64,000 bases of DNA from Apostichopus japonicus. Lineage: Eukaryota; Echinodermata; Holothuroidea; Aspidochirotida; Stichopodidae. The position numbers and the translations under genes were made by a program. Position 1 is the first letter of the stretch, and each line of letters starts with the position of its first letter. Of the stretch, positions 12,466 to 22,846 are shown in pieces. The notes beneath the pieces were generated by a model. The model ran no database searches. It was not told where the DNA came from and saw nothing but the letters and a program-made list of their open reading frames with translations. The stretch covers positions 26,642,984 through 26,706,983 of the forward strand of contig NC_092564.1 of NCBI RefSeq assembly GCF_037975245.1. Direction: 5' to 3'.

Positions 12466-13745
12466 CATCGCAAATGGCTGAATCTTATCCACATACCTAG
12501 ATGACCCAGTTGGCTGAATATGATCCATATACCTAGATGACCCAGTTGGCTGAATATGATCCATGTACCTAGATGACCCAGTTGGCTGAATCTGATCCAT
12601 ATACCTAGATGACCCTGTTGGCTGAATCTGATCCATGTACCTAGATGACCCAGTTGGCTGAATCTGATCCATATACCTAGATGACCCAGTTGTCTGAATC
12701 TGATCCATGTACCTAGATGTCCCAGTTGGCTGAATCTGATCCATGTACCTAGATGACCCAGTTGGCTGAATCTGATCCATATACCTAGATGACCCAGTTG
12801 TCTGAATCTGATCCATGTACCTAGATGTCCCAGTTGGCTGAATCTTATCCACCTATACCTAGATGACCCAGTTGGCTGAATCTGATCCATATACCTAGAT
12901 GACCCAGTTGGCTGAATATGATCCTTGACCTAGATGTCCCAGTTGGCTGAATCTGATCCATATATCTATATGTCCCAGTTGGCTGAATATGATCCATGTA
13001 CCTACTGTAGATGACCCAGTTGGCTGAATCTGATCCATATACCTAGATGTCCCAGTTGGCTGAATCAGATCCATGTACCTAGATGTCCCAGTTGGCTGAA
13101 TCTGATCCATATACATAGATGACCCAGTTGGCTGAATATGATCCATGTACCTAGATGTCCCAGTTGGCTGAATCTGATCCATGTACCTAGATGTCCCAGT
13201 TGGCTGAATCAGATCCATATACCTAGATGTCCCGGTTGGCTGAATCTGATCCATGTACCTAGATGTCCCAGTTGGCTGAATCTGATCCATGTACCTAGAT
13301 GTCCCAGTTGGCTGAATCTGATCCATATACATTGATGTCCCAGTTGGCTGAATCTGATCCATATACCTAGATGTCCCAGTTGGCTGAATCTGATCCATGT
13401 ACCTAGATGTCCCAGTTGGCTGAATCTGATCAGTATACCTAGATGTCCCAGTTGGCTGAAGCTGATCCATCTATGTCCCAGTTGGCTGAATCTGATCCAT
13501 ATACCTAAATGTCCCAGTTGGCTGAATCTGATCCGTATGCCTAGATGTCCCAGTTGGCTGAATCTGATCCGTATGCCTAGATGTCCCAGTTGGCTGAATC
13601 TGGTCCATATACCTAGATGTCCCATTTGGCTGAATCTGATCCGTATGCCTAGATGTCCCAGTTGGCTGAATCTGATCCATATACCTAGATGTCCCATTTG
13701 GCTGAATCTGATCCGTATACCTAGATGCCCCAGTTGGCTGAATTC
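12466..13745. repeat. 36-bp minisatellite, about 35 copies
   Basis: A 36-bp unit with core CCCAGTTGGCTGAATCTGAT and a variable part (CCATATACCTAGATG, or GTA in place of ATA) repeats about 35 times with few indels. The few out-of-register units are near 12853, 12926, 13011 and 13470. The unit is a multiple of three and lacks stops in several frames, so long repeat ORFs appear on both strands (for example a 12-residue period MDQIQPTGSSRY on the minus strand). No splice or start context supports translation. Confidence 0.9.
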
Positions 13746-14154
13746 ATCATTTTGGCTACAGGGAAGGAGAGGTGAACGTTTCAAGATTCTGAAATAGAGT
13801 GCATACATACATATGTCACTTTTCCCAAATGATGCTTCCCTTTTTCTTTTTCTTTTTGAATTACACGATTGTTGACAATTGCTAGTGAGAAGTGATAGGA
13901 AACATACATGTACCATTACTGTACAAACCAATCAGAGCTAGATCAAATGTCATTTGTGGTTGAATGAAAACTGGTTTGAAATTCTCAGTGGGAAATGGTG
14001 ACCTATTTCTGTGTCAACTGGGATTGAGATGAACCTTTATATGGTTCTTTGCTGAGAACTTGAAAAACACTTACCAATTGAGTCACAGCAATGCATCCTG
14101 GGTGTATTATTTTTAGCCCTCCCAGCAATAATATTTTGGTGGTCACTTATTATT

Positions 14155-14940
14155 TTTTTTGATTCCTTGCCAAAGGCAAACTCTGATATTATCTAGATGG
14201 GACGCTGATAGCATGTGTGTGTGTCTCTGTGAGTGAAGGAAATTGTTTGTCACCTTGGCTTGTAAAACCTTAACAAAATATGATCCTGCCTGGATCCTCC
14301 TTATTGAGTATGAGGAAGCAATTGTATTCTGTGATGGTTCCAGGTCATTTGAGGTCAACAGGGGTGGATGTCTGAAATTGGTTTGTGAACTCCATATAAC
14401 TTCAAAGGCAAAGTTGAGATGAGCTTTATACTTGGCATGTGTATCACAAGTTAGTAAATTAAGAACAAACTCCCTAACTGATGTTTTCCATGTAGAGATC
14501 AAAGTACTGCACACCTTCATAATTTCAAATTTAGGAAAACTTTCATGAACTTTACATACATGGTACGTTGATCCAAGATAGTGAGTAGAAGAACCATTTT
14601 GCTTTTTGTCATTTTAGGTCAGTAAAGAGCTCGAAAGCTTCTAAATATGTCCAAAAGTAAAGTTGCAGTGATTAAATGCATGGTTTAAATATGTATCTAC
14701 ACCTTACTGATTATACCCACAATTTTTGTGGAGGTTCAAAGGTCACATGAAGTCACCAAAGTGACTGAAAGTTGTGTAATAACAGAATTTTCACTCCTGG
14801 AGAGAGCTTCATGTACTTGGTGTGTAGATGCACCTTTAGTGAGTAAAAGAACTCTATTGGTATCGGTGATAATCAAAGGTCATTTGAGGTCACATAGAAT
14901 GTTCTCATATGAAATGGGCAATCATTTGATCATGGGGTGA
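14155..14940. repeat. Dispersed 'GGTCAAAGGTCA' repeat family, cluster 2
   Basis: Several diverged units carry 'cttgtaaaac.ttaacaaaatatg', 'gagtagaagaacc' and 'aggtcattt.aggtca' blocks, including GGTTCAAAGGTCACATGA and AATCAAAGGTCATTTGAGG near the 3' end. It is the same family as the 6.0-kb cluster. No ORF is conserved. Confidence 0.55.
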
Positions 14941-15199
14941 ACAAGCAAAAGCGAACATGTTGTGTGGTGCATAACTATGCTTATCCTGGCGCTAGTTTTG
15001 AGAAAGATATGACTTGAATTCCCTCCACACTAACCACTCTCCACATAACTAGCTGCACAGAGTCGTAGATCTTTCAGCTCCGAGCACATCGGTGACTGGC
15101 CACTTTTAACTCTCTGGCCAAAGTGTCTTTTCGACCAAAGTTTCTGGTCGGTTTCTTGCTGATGATATCTCTCCTTACATCTTGGACTATGGTAACCCT

Positions 15200-15480
15200 C
15201 TGTTGGTATTTTATTTTCTTCCTTGGTTACCTGTCTCCTCAAACCATCTGCACTATTGGTTGTACACCAGAGTAACCAGGTAACCTTTAGAATACTGACC
15301 TCCTGCAGTGACCAGTCACGTTTGGTCAACCTACCTACCTTCCTCCTCATTCTACCACCCAAAGTGTCTACAGTGGTGTTCCGTCGAGGTTGACACGACC
15401 GTCCGGACGCGACGTTTTCAGACGTTTCCAGACACTTTAGGACACTTTAGGACGTTTTCTGACACCTCCGGACGGTCGGA
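15200..15480 (+). repeat. Degenerate DIRS left terminus with leader
   Basis: TTACCTGTCTCCTCA, 'accaggtaacctttagaatactgacc', 'tgaccagtcacg' and TCATTCTACCACCCAAAGTG follow the order of the intact left terminal repeat. The inner flank has internal repeats of 'agacactttaggacacttt'. It is a solitary, decayed end. Confidence 0.55.
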
Positions 15481-15816
15481 CGCTTTTGTACATTTTACTC
15501 CAACAATATTCACTTTTAATCCGGACAGAACATGCGGTTTACTGCCTACTTTTTCACACCAGATTAAATCGATCTTCTCAGTTTGTTACAATAGAAGTTA
15601 GTTTGTGTACTCTAAAGAGGTGTCGAAGTCTTTGTGTAATCTTAGTGGTTGGTAACTTCTATCGGACATCCTTCCGTAATTTGCTGATGCTCAGGTGTAG
15701 CCTCAGAACTTTGGAATTAAACTTATAGTTTGCCTAGATATGACATAATGATATATAATTTGTTTACATATAAAATTAAGTCACACTGTGTGTTCTAATA
15801 TCTGAAGAGCTTTACA

Positions 15817-15843
15817 CACACACACACACACACACACTCACGC
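15817..15843. repeat. (CA)n microsatellite
   Basis: An uninterrupted run of CA dinucleotides of about 22 bp followed by a CA-like tail. Confidence 0.8.
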
Positions 15844-16399
15844 ACTGACTCACTCTTATACTGTTGACACAGCTTTGCAGTAAATCAGCTTCTGTGTGTT
15901 TTTCTGCATTGCTGTCACAGTTCCAAGTAGCAAGGATGATGCAATTTTCTGGATAGATAGTTTGGCCCTACTGTCACTTTTGGGTTATAGCCTAAATGTA
16001 CAGTATTAAGCACACTCCATATAATTTCCCCATGGACATACACACTAAAGGCCTTCAAGTCCCTTCACCTCCAGTGGCAGACAATTTGGCCATTCATGAC
16101 AAGTTCAGATTTTGGTGTCACAACCAAATATAGATTTTTAAACACGAACTGAGAGCCTCAAAGTTATCATCAATTGTTGAAGCAAGCCTCTTTTTCTCAT
16201 GGAGAAACAAATTTCCCACACCGCTCTCTGAAGGCTTTAAATTGGTCCTGAACTAATTTTCGTAACGCATGTACTTCATTCCTGCTTTTCAAGAAGCCGC
16301 AAAAATCAAATCATACTTGAAAGGATTTTCTCCTGTTGCTCTTTAGGCACTCTCTGTGGACAAAAAATTGGATGGATTGATATTGACTCTGTATGTAGT

Positions 16400-16894
16400 A
16401 TATTTACTTCGTTCCCCACTTACCTGTCTCCCCACAACCTATGCCTATCTGCGTAAACAAGGCGGTATAGGCAACGAACGAAGTAGTCTCGCAGAGCTAC
16501 TACCTGTTACCCTAAAAACGTTACGTAAGAAAAAACGAACGCATGGGCGAGAGTGTACACTAAAAACAGCCCCCAAAAACACCCTTCCCTACAAGAAAAG
16601 GATACTTATCAGGCTGGAAAAGATCCTTGGAAGTGCAGAAGTCCTGATAGGAAACTTCTAGAGTATAAATCCAAGGTAATCCGGGCGAATTTCGCGAAAA
16701 TTTTTCTAACTCCGAAAAACACATTGAGACACTTTGTGGGTAGAAAAATGAAGGAAGGCCATTTGGGCCAGTGAGGGTGTACAGTGTTAAAAGATTACCA
16801 GGGCATTCTAGACACGGTAGAATGCGGTGCATAGGTTGTGGGGAGACAGGTAAGTGGGTCACTCATAAATATATAAACCAGTAAGTTTTATAAT
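16400..16894. mobile_element. Short non-autonomous DIRS derivative
   Basis: The left end (TATTTACTTCG, then CCCACTTACCTGTCTCCC) and right end are inverted copies over about 30 bp. The extreme right end continues as ACTCATAAATATATAAACC and GTAAGTTTTATAATAT, like the right terminus of the full element at 26536. The interior near 16560-16625 matches the reverse complement of the full element's left leader (about 20250-20325), including AAGGATACTTATC. There is no RT or recombinase ORF. Its two termini suggest it moved using a full element's enzymes. Confidence 0.75.
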
Positions 16895-19090
16895 ATATGT
16901 CAATGTCCCACTGTATGTCTTTGTACTTTTAATCTGTCATATTTGGCAAATTCATTCCAAAGTTTGAGTTCCAAAATATGTACATGGGAACAAATGGTAC
17001 CTACTGTACTAGTGCCCATAAACGATGTTACACCTGTGACACAACATGTTGGACTTAACATACAATCATAGGCCTAGCCGTTTCCTAACCCCCCTCCCCA
17101 CTTCCCCCCAAACCCCTTTCCCTCTCCACACTTTCTAGATTTCTGAACTCAAGGTCTAATATTATTTTCAAAATGATAGCTATCCAGAATTGACCTCAGG
17201 TTCGTGCCTTCTTTGAGGAGCTTGAGTCTCAAGATCTAAGGATCTCCTTGATCACTGTTTTTGCTTGCTTGCTCATCCCAGGTACACTTAGCTTTAACCT
17301 CGGCTAGTTTGCTGAACAAGAAAACACAAAAATGATGGACGGAAGCTTTCAAGGGGATTTGGGCATGCTCCTATTTGAAATTAGTTTGGTGATCCTTGTA
17401 GCAGACACTGCAATGGACAATATAGATGAAAACTTTGCCAAATCTTACAATACATTTCGAGTGACTTTTGACCTTGAAGAAAAAGATTTGAATTTTGTCT
17501 GCGTATCAAAGATATTTTACCTCGAATATAGAAGAACTGTGACAGGTCATGCAGGAGGTATTGCTTTGAGACATAAACCGAAAAAAAAAAGAGATTGGGT
17601 TTACATTGTGTACATGTATATCAGCGTTGGAAATACACAGGGGCGGAGGGGCCATTCCACGCTCGTTATGTCCAGTAGAGCTCACGAAATAACATCATTG
17701 GGGAGATTTTGGGGCGACATGAGATGAAAAATGCCCTTGTAAAATCCCTGTTGTTTTTACCATTGAGGGGCTATTGTCAACTTATAGCGTGTCAGTGAAT
17801 TTGATCAATCATTCCTTCATCTATTTTGCGCTTGGCAAATGAGTCAAATTAAACTAAGCTTCCTGCGGACGTTTTGCCTACCTGATATTGTGCAATGACT
17901 TCTGTATGCAATCCTGTACAACTGTGGTGGGATGTATTGAGTGATTTCTTATAATGCTGTAGCAATAGGGTATTTCTTGACGATGTTCGTCGACACAACT
18001 CAGAAGAGAAAGAAGCATGGCCATTGATTAGCATATTTTTCTGTCAGTATTCTGGCAGAGTATTAAATGAAGTTCACACCCCAGGATTAGGTTATACAGC
18101 ACATATGATAAGCTAAACAGTATATTCCACTGTAGTCCTCCCAACCTGTGTACAAGAGTAGTACTAGCCCTATTGTAACTTAAATCCATTATAAGAGCAC
18201 TAATCAATTAACAACCAAGATTGTATGACAAGGGCACAAGACAAAGTCAAGGCTAGAGTTCATAAATGGGTTATTAAAGCTTCAAATCTTTACAATGTCA
18301 ATTTGCATCACCTTCTGTTAGCACACCTCACACCTCCAGTCACCATAAAAGAAAGAAGATTTAATTGTCTGTGGTGTTACACATGTGTCCTTGTTTTGGC
18401 TGGTACAGTAGGTGGAGAACAGGTCAGTACCATTTATTGCTAGACTGTAGGATATGTAGTAGATTGATATGCTGTAGTTGCAGATATTTAATGTCACCCA
18501 AATCCTGGCGAGGGTGTTGTTTCAATATGGTCGATTTGTGTGACACCTGTTGGCCACTCGGTCAGCTCCACCATCCTTGTCAGGAACACTGCCAAAAATA
18601 AATTGAAGAACAACATTGTTAAGGACTTCATGTGACATCATTCCCTTGGCAAAGTTTTCATTGAATAATGTTGTTGGTGCAGGGAGCTGTTACAGAGGCT
18701 GCATTTCATCCATGGGTGTTCTGTTGAACTATTTATTTGTAATCTTGGGAAAAAGAATCATTACCTGTGCTCAAAGTTTTGTTTCCTTTTGGACTACAAG
18801 TTTACAGCGGTAAAATCCCCAAAAGGTCTGCCCGCAGTCATCTTTTAAGTAACATGATAAAACAAGAGAGGGGGTGAAGGGGGAAGGGAGGAGAAGGAGG
18901 GGAGAGAGGGGCAATGGCTGGTCCGATAGAAAGCTCTTTCCCTCAGTAATATATGAAAATATTTTTTTTGTCTTCCAGCTCCGATCAAGGAAATAGACTT
19001 CTCTGATATCAGACTTGGGAAGAGGCAGTGTGCAGTGAGCTGCAAGTAGTTCTAATCAAATCAGGAACACTATAAACTGCTAGCAATGTA
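16895..19090 (+). other. Intron sequence, no supported gene
   Basis: I see no exon or element I can name. An open frame at 17332-17727 (131 codons) has a lysine-rich stretch but no recognisable domain or codon signal. C-rich tracts occur near 17085-17130 and a purine-rich block near 18865-18910. Confidence 0.4.
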
Positions 19091-19195
19091 CTTCTTTCCT
19101 AGAGTTCTGTCTTCTCCTGTACATATGCACTCCGATCCACTCTAGCCTAATCACTGGTAGCATTCTTGCACTGCGCCCCCAATGACCCTTTCTAT
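19091..19195 (+). repeat. Degenerate DIRS left-terminus fragment
   Basis: TACTTCTTTCCTAGAG, 'ctgtcttctcctg.acatatgcactc', 'tagcctaatcactgg' and 'cttgcactgcgcccccaatgaccc' mirror the fragment at 7831-7970, in the same order. It is heavily diverged. Confidence 0.4.
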
Positions 19196-19400
19196 GAAAG
19201 AAATTGGCCCTCTCCCTTCTGAACATACCATTCAGAATGCTTCTTCTGATTCAGCAGAGCTCTGGTATTACAATCTCTGTGGACTTTTTTTTAGAGTAGA
19301 GTGACTGCTGTTCATATAGGAAAAGCAATATTAGGTATTACGTGATATTAATCTTTATTGATACACGTGCACAACCAACAGAAATTAACATTTGTGAGTT

Positions 19401-19704
19401 AATCACAGCATATCAGGGGGAAAAAAGTTAATAGCAAAATTTAAACGTAATTAAACTGATTGGTATGTAAAAACCTTAGTACTAGTAAACCTGTTCTACT
19501 TAATCGTATACCCAACTAAATATGTGTTCGATCAGGCAGTTCATCCAAATTTAATCATAGCGCATCAGGAGAAAAAAAGTTAATAGCAAAATTAAAACGT
19601 AACTAAACTGATCGGTACGTAGAATCCTTAGTACTAGTAAACCTGTTTCACTTCATCGTATACCCAGCTAAGTATGTGTTTGATCAGGCAGTTCATCCAA
19701 ATTT
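19401..19704. repeat. 152-bp tandem duplication
   Basis: Two head-to-tail copies (19401-19552 and about 19553-19704) share blocks such as AAAAAAGTTAATAGCAAAAT and CTTAGTACTAGTAAACCTGT, about 90% identical by eye. No coding function is seen. Confidence 0.8.
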
Positions 19705-19782
19705 GTCATGTAACCCAGATGTAGAGACTTTAGGCCTCATTCTGCAAGTGGTTAACTATATGTTTATATATATATATATAAA

Positions 19783-19968
19783 TATTTACTTCGTTCCTCG
19801 CTTACCTGTCTCCTCACAACCTTAGCACCTCATTCTACCGTGTCTAGTATGCCCTGGTAATCTTTTAACACTGTGCACCCTCAGCGACCGGCTCCCCCGG
19901 TCGTTGCCCTTCCTTCTCATTCTACCATCCAAAGTGTTTACACATACGTTTTCGTAGTGGATTAAAAT
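19783..19968 (+). mobile_element. Truncated DIRS left terminus next to the full element
   Basis: It starts ATATTTACTTCGTTCCTCGC and follows the full element's left repeat into the leader, ending near TTTTCGTAGTGG. It differs at scattered positions, so it is a related but distinct copy. It is flanked by TA microsatellites on both sides, the second of which also holds the full element. Confidence 0.8.
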
Positions 19969-19992
19969 AAATATATATATATATATATATAT

Positions 19993-20144
19993 ATATTTAC
20001 TTCGCTCCTCGCTTACCTGTCTCCTCACAACCTTAGCACCTCATTCTACCGTGCCTATAAAGTCCTGGTAAATAAATAACACTGTGCACCCTCTATGACC
20101 GGACCCCCCTTCCGGTCCCTCCTCCTTTTTCATTCTACCATTCC
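19993..20144 (+). repeat. DIRS left inverted terminal repeat
   Basis: It runs from ATATTTACTTCGC to CTACCATTCC. Its reverse complement matches 26363-26505 almost base for base, including GGACCGGAAGGGGGGTCCGG. The outermost 18 bp (CTTCGCTCCTCG side) differ from the right end, as in known DIRS termini. Confidence 0.9.
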
Positions 20145-20725
20145 AAGTGCCTACACGCATATTTTTCTTGTGGATAGTTTCCTTGGAAAATTGTCTTGGT
20201 TTTCTTCGACGATCGCCGGAAGTTTTTTAGCTTCGGATCTTTAGAAGTTTGACAGTCCTTTCCTGACCGATAAGTATCCTTTTTGTCAAAAGGGAGGGTT
20301 TTGGGGACTGTTTTCGTAGTGCGTTTCCTCCTCGGGTTGGTTTTCGGCGGGGTTAGCAGTTCCGCGAAACTGCCTAGGTTCCCGCCCTATTCCTCCCCAC
20401 GCTAAAGCGTCTTGTTGTTATTGTGTTTTCTTAGCTTGTTTACTAGCTTCTTCCCCCCAATTAGTTTCTCTCGTCCCCCTTTTGGGGATTCATATTGCTC
20501 ACGTATATTCACTCCTTTTTGTATGTATTTCTCGCTCTCTCATTTTCGTTTCAGCTTCCATTTTCTCGTTAGGCCACCCCGTAGCGTTACCTTGTTTACC
20601 GTTGCTAGGTTACGCTACGCTCCACCTAAGCATAATTCCCTCCCTAGTTCTCCCTTCTTACGTTAAGCTTCTATTGTTGTTCATTTATCACTAAGAAGTA
20701 ATCTTCCTTAATCCGGTTATTCAGC
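20145..20725 (+). promoter_or_regulatory. DIRS untranslated leader
   Basis: This is the stretch between the left repeat and the Gag start. It is T/C-rich, with no in-frame ORF leading into Gag. The region around 20250-20325 is preserved, in reverse complement, in both short DIRS derivatives (16400-16894 and 35121-35590), so it may contain cis-acting replication or packaging sequence. I cannot place a promoter precisely. Confidence 0.5.
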
Positions 20726-22846
20726 ATGTCACGCAATCCATTGAAGTGCATCAACTGCTCTATGTTTCGCCCAGGCAGAGCCTGGGACGAGCACGACCTT
20801 TGTCCAAAATGCAGATCCTGCACTCGACGAGACCCCTGCCTGGTGTGTATTAAGTTTACACCAGCTCAGTGGCAGGACATCGACCTGTGGCTTGAGGGCT
20901 TACGTAGCAAGCTCCAGGGAAGGCTGGACTCGATCCCGAGCGCAATCGGGGCGCCGGAGGTTCCAGGAATAACGGGAGATAGAGATGAGGAGGGAGTAGT
21001 AGAGAGAGAGGTGGAGGAGAGTGGCCATGAGAGGGCCGAAGGAGAGAAAGAGGTAGAGAGAGAGGAAAGAGAAAGAGAAAGAATTCCCCTAACGGCCCCG
21101 GCTACGTCCGGATCAGTTACGGCCAGAGGGAAGGGCAGGAGCAAAGGCAAGGCTCCTGCCAAGAAAAGACCTCCAAAGCAGAGGCACAGCTCGGCCGGGC
21201 TGGAGACTCCGTCTCAGTCCGGGCCGCAGCTACACAGACCCACAGAGCGCGGCCCTCTGGCCGTGGGAGGCTCGGGTCCAAAAGAGAGAGCAACCGAGGG
21301 GACGCGGAGACGGAGCCGGTCCCGTTCCAGGGAGCCGGACAGGGAGCCAGAGAGGCGGGTTCCGACGGAGATCCCGGCCCGAGAAAGTAGGGAGAGAGAG
21401 TCCTCCCGCCGACCCAGAAGGGAGAGATCGGGGTCGCATACAAGATCCCCAAGACGGAGAGAGAGGAAGAGATACTCTCCAATCTCCGACGAGTCCTCGG
21501 ACTCTTCCGACGATGGATACAGAAGATCCAAGAGGAGGCGCCGGTCCCCGAGACGGCGTCAGGAAGAGGAACCAGCTTGGCTATCCAAACTCACCGGCCT
21601 GCTACGGCCCCTGCTGGAGCAAAGGACGTCCACGGTAGCCGACGTGGCACCGGGCCCTACCAGCCCCGTATCGACCATGGCCCCGCAACCGGCCCCGGAC
21701 CCGGACGCTCTGGATTGCAGAGCGTCGGTGAATCTTTCCGGCTTGGAGGACGAAGGGGAGCCCATAGATCCAGATCCTCTCGACTACGATCCTATAGAGG
21801 ACAGCTTTGGCCACAATTACGAACCGGAGGAAGCGCCCGCGACAGGAGGAGCCCTCCCACAGGAGCTAATAACACGGGCGACAGACATATTCAGACGACA
21901 CCTGGGGTTCGAGGAACCCGAGACGCAACCGCAGAAGGCGGGCCGGGTATCAAAATTGACGGCGACCGGCGAAGCGTCATATAAGCCCAAAACTACCATA
22001 CCAGTAGACGCAACCTGTTATGACAGATTTGAGGCCATTGCCAACAAGACCAAGTGGACGGCCTTCCCGGCCAGGGCAGATAGAGCGGTCAGGGTACCTG
22101 ACGAGGCCTGGAAGGATCTATTTAGATGCCCAACCATCCCCCAGGAGGCCAAGGAGAGATTAAAAGCCGAACAAGGGGCCTCATCCACACACGTGTTCAA
22201 GACCCCGGACCAGAGGAAGCTAGAAGAGCTTTTGGTAGAGATGGACATGGCAGCCCGTTCGGGCATGAAGTTCGCATCGGTACTAATGCTATCAGCTGAA
22301 GTCCTCATGCGACACCATCAACAGCTCCCTGAGGACAGCAGCCAAGTATCCAGGGACGAAGCGGGCCAGCTCCTCCTGCTGCTGGGCCCCCTCGTCAGGC
22401 TCGCGTACGATCAATTTGCAAGGGTCGCTACCAGGTCCGTAAAGGCCCGTAGACAAAACATCGTCTCCGCCATCCATTGGCCTTCGACGGAGGCGAAGGA
22501 CAGAATGCTGGAACTACCAATCCTCGGGGAAGACCTTTTTGCGGGCTGCTTCCAAAAGAAACTGCAGGAAGAGGTGGCCCGAAGGGAGACTCTGGCCAAA
22601 TCAGAACTCCGACCCCCACCGACCCAGAGAACCAGACCCTTCCGCCCGAGGGAGAGCAGAGCACCTAGGGGAACGAGAGCAGCACCCGCCAAATCTATGA
22701 GCAGAGGAGCTCTCAGAGGCAGAAGCCGGGGGGCAGCCTTCCGTCCGACCCGCCCCTGGGCCCCCAGAGGAGGCAGAGGCTCGTCGTCGACCAGACGGGA
22801 CAGTGACCACTCCTCCACTCGACCAGCGTTCGCCGCCCAGCCCTAG
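20726..22846 (+). CDS. gag: DIRS ORF1, Gag-like protein
   Basis: A 706-residue protein starting at the first ATG after the leader. The N-terminus is Cys-rich: Cys8-x2-Cys11, Cys26-x2-Cys29, Cys32 and Cys38-x2-Cys41, a likely zinc-binding module. Next comes an acidic and charged segment, then a long Arg/Ser region (RRSRSRSRE, RRSKRRRRSPRRR) resembling the RS domains of splicing factors, an acidic middle, a predicted helical core, and a basic Arg/Gly-rich tail near residues 645-700. In DIRS elements the first ORF is taken to be the nucleic-acid-binding Gag. The frame is intact. The stop lies just past the start of the RT frame, which is in another frame (+1 relative), so the two overlap slightly. 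Confidence 0.85.
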   Translation: MSRNPLKCINCSMFRPGRAWDEHDLCPKCRSCTRRDPCLVCIKFTPAQWQDIDLWLEGLRSKLQGRLDSIPSAIGAPEVPGITGDRDEEGVVEREVEESGHERAEGEKEVEREERERERIPLTAPATSGSVTARGKGRSKGKAPAKKRPPKQRHSSAGLETPSQSGPQLHRPTERGPLAVGGSGPKERATEGTRRRSRSRSREPDREPERRVPTEIPARESRERESSRRPRRERSGSHTRSPRRRERKRYSPISDESSDSSDDGYRRSKRRRRSPRRRQEEEPAWLSKLTGLLRPLLEQRTSTVADVAPGPTSPVSTMAPQPAPDPDALDCRASVNLSGLEDEGEPIDPDPLDYDPIEDSFGHNYEPEEAPATGGALPQELITRATDIFRRHLGFEEPETQPQKAGRVSKLTATGEASYKPKTTIPVDATCYDRFEAIANKTKWTAFPARADRAVRVPDEAWKDLFRCPTIPQEAKERLKAEQGASSTHVFKTPDQRKLEELLVEMDMAARSGMKFASVLMLSAEVLMRHHQQLPEDSSQVSRDEAGQLLLLLGPLVRLAYDQFARVATRSVKARRQNIVSAIHWPSTEAKDRMLELPILGEDLFAGCFQKKLQEEVARRETLAKSELRPPPTQRTRPFRPRESRAPRGTRAAPAKSMSRGALRGRSRGAAFRPTRPWAPRGGRGSSSTRRDSDHSSTRPAFAAQP

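Noticed and set aside
12466-13745. CRISPR-like array
   Set aside because: Units are contiguous with no unique spacers, and the window is clearly eukaryotic.
12436-13931. Several 125-240-codon frames on both strands of the 36-bp array
   Set aside because: They are consequences of a stop-free unit whose length is a multiple of three. No start, splice or conservation evidence supports translation.
17332-17727. 131-codon open frame in the first intron
   Set aside because: No recognisable domain, splice signals or codon bias; consistent with chance.
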